Assembly: GCF_017355165.1 (NCBI RefSeq)
Contig: NZ_JADILK010000002.1
Location: 186,001-250,000, forward strand
Origin: Bacillus sp. SD075
GTDB lineage: Bacteria > Bacillota > Bacilli > Bacillales > DSM-1321
Reading direction: 5' to 3'
DNA length: 64,000 nucleotides
Program-made: the position numbers and the translations under genes
In this document: positions 54,850-61,695 of the stretch, in pieces
Layout: every line of letters begins with the position of its first letter
Numbering within the stretch: the first letter of the stretch is position 1
Notes under the pieces: generated by a model
What the model was told of the DNA's origin: nothing
The model's input: the letters and a program-made list of their open reading frames with translations, nothing else
Database searches by the model: none

Positions 54850-55800
54850 TTACAAATTAAACATGCTTAGGGAATACTTCTTCGCCATCATTTCCAAGAT
54901 TTTTATCCCGGCAACGCTGTTCCCCTTCTCATCCAGGGCAGCACCATAAATCCCAATCCCACATTTTCCCGGGACGGCCCCCATGATTCCCCCTGACACA
55001 CCGCTTTTAGCCGGTATGCCAACATTAATGGCAAATTCACCTGATGCGTTATACATGCCGCAAGTAACCATGAATGTCTTGCAAATACGGGCAATGTCCC
55101 CTGGGATGATTTGCTTACCCGTCTGCAAATCTTTCCCATTCATGGCCAGCACACAGCCTATCCGCGCCAAATCCTGACTGTCCATTTCTATGGCACACTG
55201 CTTTGAATATAATTCGATTAATTCCTCAACATCCTCATTTATTACATTATGCTGCTTTAAAAAATAGCTTAACGCCCTATTTAAGTCTGCTGTATTGTAT
55301 TCCGACCGGGCAACCTCTTCATTAAAGCCAATAGTAGGATTTTGCGTCAGCTCCCGGATAAAATGTAAAACACGCTGAAATCGCTCATTTACACTGTCAC
55401 CTGCAATCATGTGGGTCACAGTCAATGCTCCTGCATTGATCATTGGGTTTAACGGCTTAGAGGGCTTGTTTGTCTCTAGCTTGGAAATTGAATTAAAAGG
55501 ATCGCCAGTGGGTTCTTTTCCTATTTGGGAAAAGACATATTCCTCCCCTTTTTCCATTAATACCAGTGCAAGCGTCAAAACTTTTGATATGCTTTGCAGC
55601 GTCATTTTTCCGCTCACATCCCCCGCACAATACCCTTTTCCGTCAGGATAGTAAATAGCAACAGACAAATCCCCAGGATTCGCCTTTTCAAGAGCGGGTA
55701 TATAGTCTGCCACTGTTCCCATATTTGTATATTTTTTTGCCTCATCGACCAAATGCTGTAATTCTTCATTGGACCTGCATTGACATCCCATATTGTTCAC
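54850..55800 (-). CDS. glsA: Glutaminase
   Basis: Serine-dependent beta-lactamase-like glutaminase of 316 residues, converting glutamine to glutamate and ammonia. The catalytic SxxK is Ser70-Ile-Ser-Lys73 in 'LQSISKVLTLALV', and 'NPMINAGALTVTHMI' with 'EYNTADLNRALSYFL' matches GlsA. GTG start with AAGGGG nine bases upstream. The gene is monocistronic and has no glutamine transporter beside it (YbgJ/YlaM-type without glnT). Confidence 0.92.
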   Translation of the reverse strand: MNNMGCQCRSNEELQHLVDEAKKYTNMGTVADYIPALEKANPGDLSVAIYYPDGKGYCAGDVSGKMTLQSISKVLTLALVLMEKGEEYVFSQIGKEPTGDPFNSISKLETNKPSKPLNPMINAGALTVTHMIAGDSVNERFQRVLHFIRELTQNPTIGFNEEVARSEYNTADLNRALSYFLKQHNVINEDVEELIELYSKQCAIEMDSQDLARIGCVLAMNGKDLQTGKQIIPGDIARICKTFMVTCGMYNASGEFAINVGIPAKSGVSGGIMGAVPGKCGIGIYGAALDEKGNSVAGIKILEMMAKKYSLSMFNL

Positions 55801-56281
55801 AATTTTCCGCCCCTTAGAAAATTTGTCATGTGAAGTGTTCTTTAATAGTGGTTTTATTAGTTATTACCATATTTCAACGATATTATTTACAAAACCAGGA
55901 AGCGGAATAGAAGTAATGTTAGAGGAACTACTTTCCTGGTTTTAGATTTCTTGAATAAAAATTCTTTAAAGAAATTTCCAAATGCTTCTCCATCTATTAT
56001 TTACTGATTTTAACTCACCCATGTAAATCTAATGCACAGGTTTTGAATTTTTTTCCTCGTGTTAAAGAAAAAAAATACAAAATATACGGCATCCGCCAAA
56101 CCGTAAGGCAGGTAAACTAATGCCTTGTAAAAAAAATCAGGAACCACTTCACTGTTCCTTAAAGATGAGTTAATTGAAAAAAGAAGGAATTAGAAGCGCT
56201 CAGAGGGAAATATAGACCATACGAATATTATCGCATAAGCTTTCATAAGCATTTTACATTTGATGGAAAGTAGGATAAGCC
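55801..56281. other. Intergenic region with inverted repeats
   Basis: Contains AAAACCAGGA/TCCTGGTTTT (55891-55900 and 55934-55943) separated by 33 bases, and AGGAAC/GTTCCT (56139-56159). No gene was found. They could be transcription attenuator or operator structures in front of glsA. Confidence 0.4.
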
Positions 56282-56485
56282 ATGGGAAAATCGAAGAGTT
56301 TACAAGAAATCTATAACGCAAACCGTCCAGAAAATACGGAACTTTTCCGAGAGATACAACAGCATCTACAATTGAAGCATCCTAACAAACGAATGACAGC
56401 TACGAGAACATTGCAAATAATTGTGGCTGATAGTGTTTCATCTGGAGAGCTGCGTAATGTGGAGGCCCGTCTCCTATACAGTTAA
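56282..56485 (+). CDS. Hypothetical protein, 67 aa
   Basis: Basic helical peptide starting 'MGKSKSLQEIYNANRPENTE' with 'MTATRTLQIIVADSVSSGEL'. A GGAT near the ATG is a weak ribosome site. The composition resembles small phage-type DNA-binding proteins, but nothing specific is recognised. Confidence 0.45.
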   Translation: MGKSKSLQEIYNANRPENTELFREIQQHLQLKHPNKRMTATRTLQIIVADSVSSGELRNVEARLLYS

Positions 56486-56830
56486 TAAGAATCTGATGTT
56501 TCATAAGCCCTTTGAAATTTTCGAACACAGAAAGAATCTTATCAATGAAAGAGATTCTAAAAAAAATCGACCATTTATTAAATAAAATAACTGAAGTGAA
56601 GTAAATAATATGTATCTCTTTCGGTCCTGAGACCTAGCAATCGAGTTTGAATCAGCATGCCACAGGTCTTTTGTTTGCTTCGTAAACTCATGCAACATTC
56701 TTTCTTTCGCTTACTTCGTGCACTTCGGTTCAATCACTTTTGCCTTTGTAAAAGTCGCCTGTTTTCTATTTACTAAATTTGAGTTCATATTTACTTTCAA
56801 CTGTGAGTAAAAATGCTTAAAAGATAAAGA
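56486..56830. other. Intergenic region, no gene seen
   Basis: An 18-codon frame at about 56544-56600 has no ribosome site. Confidence 0.3.
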
Positions 56831-56859
56831 TTGACAACATTTTTAGAGTGACTCATACT
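56831..56859 (+). promoter_or_regulatory. Sigma-A promoter of the 96-aa gene
   Basis: TTGACA (56831-56836), 17-base spacer, CATACT (56854-56859). It ends 47 bases before the ATG, with GGAGGGG before the start. Confidence 0.65.
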
Positions 56860-56906
56860 AGTAGTAACTCAAATGACAGAATATTAAGAATAGTGGAGGG
56901 GTAATT

Positions 56907-57197
56907 ATGAATAAGATTTTCGTTCCTAACGCAATCGCCACTTTAACAAGACTTTTCTACAGTTCGACTACAATGAATGAGTATTTAGCGATGAGAACCG
57001 CTCAATTCTACATTGAAGACCTAAAGTTACTGCAAGATGTGGAAGCTGTTGCCTTGGCAATTGAAAATCAAAATGCTTTCGCTTTAATGTCTAAATTTAA
57101 ATTATTTGATTATAAGGCTGCTGAAGAAATTGAAATCGCACTATCCTCTTCTGGCTATACGGAAGCAGAGCTAAGTGCTATGAATATTGAAATCTAA
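56907..57197 (+). CDS. Hypothetical protein, 96 aa
   Basis: Soluble helical protein. It reads 'NAIATLTRLFYSSTTMNEYL' and 'EALAIENQNAFALM'-like helices, ending 'GYTEAELSAMNIEI'. GGAGGGG lies before the ATG and a strong promoter and terminator bracket it. Family not recognised. The isolated strong unit near an attachment site suggests a small element or regulatory gene. Confidence 0.6.
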   Translation: MNKIFVPNAIATLTRLFYSSTTMNEYLAMRTAQFYIEDLKLLQDVEAVALAIENQNAFALMSKFKLFDYKAAEEIEIALSSSGYTEAELSAMNIEI

Positions 57198-57221
57198 AAT
57201 CATTGGCCCATCTGTTTACGG

Positions 57222-57268
57222 AACGAATGGTAGAGTTAATACTCTTTGACCCATTCGTTTTTATTTTC
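57222..57268 (+). terminator. Terminator of the 96-aa gene
   Basis: AACGAATGG/CCATTCGTT with inner AGAGT/ACTCT, followed by TTTTATTTT. Confidence 0.8.
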
Positions 57269-57399
57269 ATCGCAAGAACAAACGTGCAATAAACTAATGC
57301 TGATAATATATTATTTATTAGAGAATATTTATTATATCTCTCCCCAATATCTGTGGCCAACAACTTCATGTATCATTTCGGATCTTCCATAGACCAATG

Positions 57400-57510
57400 T
57401 CATAGTTTAATTGAAAGCGATATGCTACCCATCCATTTTAAATGAATAATCTAGCATGAGTGTGTCTAAGTGTATGACATGAGATCCTAACACCTTTAAT
57501 ATGCTTGATT
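57400..57510 (-). pseudogene. Tyrosine integrase C-terminal scrap
   Basis: Minus-strand 'KGVRISCHTLRHTHARLFI' (about 57441-57499) matches the His-x-x-Arg block of phage integrases ('HTLRHT'), then a stop and several shifts follow where the final catalytic tyrosine segment should be ('NGWVAYRFQ..' in other frames). Only this conserved block remains. It lies 170 bases from the tRNA-Leu fragment on its chromosomal side, so it marks an older element at the same site. Confidence 0.6.
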
Positions 57511-57618
57511 CGTTTTGGTTTTTTCCCCTTGGTTTCAATTCTCCTTGAGTGATAAAAAAACATTGCACACACCTCCCCCACACATTATTTCCACATATTT
57601 TGTAGTGCGTGATAAACA

Positions 57619-57651
57619 CAAAAAAGCTTCACGCAATTATGCGTGAAGCTT
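57619..57651 (-). terminator. Terminator following the tRNA-Leu 3' fragment
   Basis: Minus-strand AAGCTTCACGC/GCGTGAAGCTT perfect stem followed by TTTTTTGTG. It is placed 31 bases beyond the tRNA fragment's 3' end, as a normal tRNA terminator would be. Confidence 0.85.
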
Positions 57652-57681
57652 GATGTAATAGCGATTCTTCGCTATTGATGA

Positions 57682-57732
57682 TACCGGTGGCCGGGGTCGA
57701 ACCGGCACTCCAGAGGAACACGATTTTGAGTC
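57682..57732 (-). other. tRNA-Leu 3' half: attachment-site (att) copy
   Basis: On the minus strand GACTCAAAATCGTGTTCC, then TGCCGGTTCGACCCCGGC and CACCGGTA form the anticodon loop (CAA), variable and T arms and acceptor end of a tRNA-Leu. The 5' half is absent: the bases upstream (TGG before GACTC) do not pair with the anticodon stem. A cut at the anticodon loop is the usual crossover point of tyrosine integrases that use tRNA genes. A tRNA terminator follows on the 3' side, which therefore is the original chromosome, and the 5' side (higher coordinates) is integrated DNA. Confidence 0.8.
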
Positions 57733-57758
57733 CCATTATATTCCACAAAAGCTATATA

Positions 57759-57817
57759 ATCAGTAATATCAACGTTTGTTGAACAAACTCATTTTTATTA
57801 GTAACACGATTACTGAT
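57759..57817. repeat. Nested inverted repeats beside the att site
   Basis: ATCAGTAAT (57759-57767) faces ATTACTGAT (57809-57817), and between them GTTTGTTGAACAAAC (57774-57788) is palindromic. They lie just inside the island, 27 bases from the tRNA fragment. They could be integrase arm or excisionase sites, or a terminator of the GIY-YIG gene. Confidence 0.5.
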
Positions 57818-57850
57818 AATTATGCCTTTACTTCTTATAATCGTCAAGAA

Positions 57851-58249
57851 TCAATGCATTTTCTTATTGAATTTTGCCTGTCCTAATTGTTTATATTTTT
57901 GAATGAGCACAGCTTCGTACTTCCTTGCATCTTCTACTTTTTCGTATTCACCCACTATACGATATTCAAGTTTTCCAGATTCCATTAGATGCACATGTTC
58001 CGAGTTTCTTCTATTTTTATATCTCCTGCATCTATACCAAACACCGCTTCCAACATAAACGACTTTTCCATGGTGCCAATGTTCATAAACTGTATATTTA
58101 TTAACTTTTCTTAGTTCATTTGGGTTAAGCTCGTACTTCTTTATCAGATAAATTATTTTCTGAAAAGTTGTACCGTATATATTTGCAATATCTTGATTTG
58201 TCATTTTATCGGATAGATGCAATATAATTTTCTCTTTTTTTGGTTCCAT
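57851..58249 (-). CDS. Helix-turn-helix plus GIY-YIG-like nuclease protein
   Basis: Cytosolic protein of 132 residues. The N-terminal 'MTNQDIANIYGTTFQKIIYL' looks like a helix-turn-helix. The second part 'YEHWHHGKVVYVGSGVWYRC' followed by 'EHVHLMESGKLEYRIVGEYE' and 'YEAVLIQKYKQLGQAKFNKK' fits a degenerate GIY-YIG-type nuclease fold: VYVG in place of YIG, catalytic arginine in 'WYRCRR', and the C-terminal glutamate with the 'LIQKY...GQAKFNK' end. Start ATG 58249 has AGGTGG six bases upstream. It is last in the island operon-like row, 169 bases after the helicase. A nuclease effector or a homing-type endonuclease are both possible. Confidence 0.6.
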   Translation of the reverse strand: MEPKKEKIILHLSDKMTNQDIANIYGTTFQKIIYLIKKYELNPNELRKVNKYTVYEHWHHGKVVYVGSGVWYRCRRYKNRRNSEHVHLMESGKLEYRIVGEYEKVEDARKYEAVLIQKYKQLGQAKFNKKMH

Positions 58250-58417
58250 GAAAAACCACCTCATTTTACTTATATCTAAGTAAAATGAAGTGTAAATTGA
58301 AATATTAATTTTTTCTTTGTCATAAAATCAACTTAATATGACATCAATCTCTATTATTTCTATTCAACTTTAGCGCTTGAGTGTTGAACAATAGCAGTTT
58401 TTGTTTTAGTAAAATGT

Positions 58418-61306
58418 TTAATTACTTCCCCATATTTCTAAATTCCTAACTTTTCCTGAATTACTGATATAATATCTTGCGGCAGCCAATACTTCTTGTA
58501 TTTTCTCTGGCATATCAGTGTTCTTACTAATAGATGGTTGTACTATTACAATCTTTCCTTTTATCATTTTATCTTCATTTTTAATATCTCTTCTGAATGC
58601 CTCATACTCTCCACGAATAAAATTACAGTGGCTTGATCTTCTCCTTTCTGAAACCTTTTTTAATAAAGCAGATTTATTTTTTAGCCAAATAATTGATTTT
58701 ACAGCTTGTCCTGCAACCTCGTAAACATCATTCATACTACTATTATAATTTGCCGCACTCATCTTTTTTACATGAAATAGGGTAATTTCATATTCATTTT
58801 CACATTCAGATACTGTTATATAATCTGCAATTTCTCCAGTTGAATGGTCATATATAATATACTTAAATTTAGTATTCTCTTCCAATATCTCCTTTAATGA
58901 TGACTGTATTGACTTTACACTAGAAGAGTCATCATTGAATTCAACCGTTATATCAGTTCCATATTTTCCTTTCCAGTCAATTGGAAGAATATTTTCATTA
59001 CTAAATACTATTGCATTCGGATCACCTTGACTTAATTCTATTCCTTGAATCAAAACGTCATCAGTAGTACGAAAAGTTAGGGGATAATTATTTAGGTAAT
59101 CTGAAAGGCTATCTTTTCTGCGCCCTTCTGATACTAGAAATTTACTTTCAGCTGAATTATATCTACCATTAACATCACAAACTATCTCTTCTTCGACATC
59201 ATTTATACTAAATGAGAGCTTAATATTTTCTTTTTTTATATCTATAATTTTTATTAGTATATCCAGTAATATTCCTTCAGGCTCATCTTTCCCTACCTCA
59301 TAAATAGTTGGAGGGTTAGAATAAGTCCTTCCAGAGAAATCACATAGAAATATATTGCTAGGGTATTTCTCTAATTGTTGAGGAATGGGCAAGAAGTCAA
59401 AATTTGTATTGGTCTTCACCTGAATATCACTATTTGCTATTTTCAAACCATTTATGTCACACCATCTTATATAGTCTCTTAATGTTAGATATGAGGAACT
59501 CCAAAACTTTGAACCACTACTATAACCGATTGTTATACTACCTTCATTTGTAGTTGCTTTACAAAAAACATGTCCAGCAGAGTATAACTTACCTGTACTT
59601 GGATCTATAGCATTACTTACATCTGCACCTGCAGAAATTCTGTATGATTCCCCAGATTCATTAAACCTATTTTGCATACCTGAGTTAAATATCTCAAATT
59701 CCTGCAAGTTGCCAAGCACCCGATTCATGGCATGTTTTGGTATCTTTTCAAATGATCCACAAAACGCACCGGCTATTTCCTCATAAATGGATTCACTTTT
59801 AATTTGTGAGTAAATAAATAATAATTTAGTTTCTGCCTGAAAATGAACCAAATATAGAATATTTTCTAAATCTTCTAATTTCCCCCCAATAGACCACCTT
59901 GGAGATAACCTATCCCTTCCAATTGCAGCAACTGTATTATCATTTTCATTTAAAAATGGACCTAATTCCACTTTACAAATCCTAGGGAAATTTGCATTAA
60001 TAATAAAATCGTTCACTTTATATATCTTTGCATGACAATTAGGCCTTATGCCATGTAAAGAAAAGTCTTGAATAGAACTTGTATTCTCACTATTTCTTAT
60101 GTGATATTCAGATATATATTCTTTTTCAGATTCTTCTTGTATAACCTTTGATTCACTCATATCAATAATCATTTCTTGCCATGTTGCATCATTAGAATAG
60201 AGGACATTATTTTCAATTAGTAGATCACTATCATTCATAGCAATGAACTTTGCAGCACCTATATTATCAGCATTAGTTCTTGCAAACCTACCGATGAATT
60301 GCAGGGTATTAGCCAATGATTTGTGAGGATCATGAATTGCTGCTATCTTTAAGTTAGGGAAGTCAAATCCCTCTCCTAACATATCTACACAAATAATTCC
60401 GTCTAGCTTTCTTTCTTTTAATTCCTTAATACATTTTTTTATTGTAGAGTTAGCCATAGAGCTATCTATTCTTTTTAATTTTAAATTTGTTATTTCTCCA
60501 TATAACTCTTCAAGATATTTGGCTTTCTTTTTACTATTAGTTCGAATCATCAAGTAATGTTCTAAATTTTTCTCCCTATCAGTAAGAAATACTATTTCGG
60601 CCATTTCAGCTATTAACTTGTCCTTATCAGGAGCTTCATCAATTGGAACATATTGAATTTCACCAAAGATACCGTCTTTGTAAGCTAACGATAAAGGATA
60701 ATTATATATCAACTCTCCACTAATTTCCTTCTTATCAATTCTAAACGGTGTAGCAGTAAACAATAATTGCTTTGCATGTTTCATATTAATTAGAATTTGT
60801 TCCCAAGTTTTTGCTGGTACATGGTGAGCTTCATCAATTAAAACTATGTCTATTGATTTATTTATTTCAGTATTATTTGTTAATGATAGTGCACAAGCTG
60901 GAGTTGCTACTATAATTTGAGAACATATAATAGAATCTTTAAATTCTTCTTTATATAGATTTTCCATTTCATAAACTATAGGTTTGTCAATATTTGTATT
61001 TAACACTCTTGCATCACATAGTGTTTTCAAATTACTGTAATCTTCTACTATTTGTCCTCTAACCATCCTACTTGGTGTAACGATTAATACTTTTTTGGCC
61101 ATTAATACATAAGGTGCCATCATTAAAACTGCTGTTTTTCCTGAACCAGTAGGCATCACAACAATCGCCGCATTTGATTTATTTAATGTAAAAAAGGAAG
61201 ATATTGCATGAATTGCTCCTAATTGAGCATTCCGTAGTCCCGGTATTTCTTCAAAACTCTTAGGATAATTTATATTGTCATAATTATTCATGAAATACGA
61301 AACCAT
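58418..61306 (-). CDS. SF2 DEAD/DEAH-type helicase with ~500-residue unknown C-terminal part
   Basis: Large protein of 962 residues. Helicase motifs in order: Walker A MPTGSGKT at 51-58, Ia 'VLIVTPSRMVRGQ', DEAH box at 158-161, motif III TATP at 184-187, motif IV 'YLMIRTNSKKKAKYLE' near 251, V 'CVDMLGEGFDFPNL' and VI QFIGRFAR at 336-343. All ATP-site residues are present. Residues 400-962 show no motif I know, with 'HFQAETKLLFIYSQIKSESI' and 'YYISNSGKVRNLEIWGSN' at the end. GAGGTGG precedes the ATG. It follows the helicase-Rad50 fusion by 389 bases and precedes the GIY-YIG gene. Similar long helicases are core parts of phage defence systems. Exact family unknown. Confidence 0.8.
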   Translation of the reverse strand: MVSYFMNNYDNINYPKSFEEIPGLRNAQLGAIHAISSFFTLNKSNAAIVVMPTGSGKTAVLMMAPYVLMAKKVLIVTPSRMVRGQIVEDYSNLKTLCDARVLNTNIDKPIVYEMENLYKEEFKDSIICSQIIVATPACALSLTNNTEINKSIDIVLIDEAHHVPAKTWEQILINMKHAKQLLFTATPFRIDKKEISGELIYNYPLSLAYKDGIFGEIQYVPIDEAPDKDKLIAEMAEIVFLTDREKNLEHYLMIRTNSKKKAKYLEELYGEITNLKLKRIDSSMANSTIKKCIKELKERKLDGIICVDMLGEGFDFPNLKIAAIHDPHKSLANTLQFIGRFARTNADNIGAAKFIAMNDSDLLIENNVLYSNDATWQEMIIDMSESKVIQEESEKEYISEYHIRNSENTSSIQDFSLHGIRPNCHAKIYKVNDFIINANFPRICKVELGPFLNENDNTVAAIGRDRLSPRWSIGGKLEDLENILYLVHFQAETKLLFIYSQIKSESIYEEIAGAFCGSFEKIPKHAMNRVLGNLQEFEIFNSGMQNRFNESGESYRISAGADVSNAIDPSTGKLYSAGHVFCKATTNEGSITIGYSSGSKFWSSSYLTLRDYIRWCDINGLKIANSDIQVKTNTNFDFLPIPQQLEKYPSNIFLCDFSGRTYSNPPTIYEVGKDEPEGILLDILIKIIDIKKENIKLSFSINDVEEEIVCDVNGRYNSAESKFLVSEGRRKDSLSDYLNNYPLTFRTTDDVLIQGIELSQGDPNAIVFSNENILPIDWKGKYGTDITVEFNDDSSSVKSIQSSLKEILEENTKFKYIIYDHSTGEIADYITVSECENEYEITLFHVKKMSAANYNSSMNDVYEVAGQAVKSIIWLKNKSALLKKVSERRRSSHCNFIRGEYEAFRRDIKNEDKMIKGKIVIVQPSISKNTDMPEKIQEVLAAARYYISNSGKVRNLEIWGSN

Positions 61307-61695
61307 ATTTCCACCTCATATTGATTGGAAAGTGAGCATTTTAAGTAGCGTCATTCCCAAAAACATTCATGTGATTTAAATACATTCTTTTAGCACTTTT
61401 AAAATTTATAATGGCTTATTTTGTAACATTTGGACGAATCTAAGTACTTATTTGTTTATCCTTGAACTTGAAAACTCAATGGTTTGACCAATATTGGCCA
61501 CCCTATAAGATTGAATATGCAGCAATCTGGTCCATTTGTGGATGAAAGAGTTTTTAAGATTGTTTAAAGAGAGAATCACAAAATAAATAATAAAATTGAT
61601 ATTTTATACTTAATATGAAAACTTAAAGCACTTATATAAAATAACAACATAAGTCAACATGTTTTTTGACACAATAGCGTTTATATTTAAATGAA
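61307..61695. other. AT-rich gap between the two helicase genes
   Basis: No gene, terminator or clear operator was found. A GGTTTGACCAATATTGGCCA patch at about 61480-61500 is the only GC-richer point. Too long for a tight operon spacing, so a separate promoter for the 962-residue helicase is likely. Confidence 0.4.

Noticed and set aside
57682-57732. Complete tRNA-Leu gene
   Set aside because: The 5' half (acceptor, D arm and 5' anticodon stem) cannot be found upstream on the minus strand.
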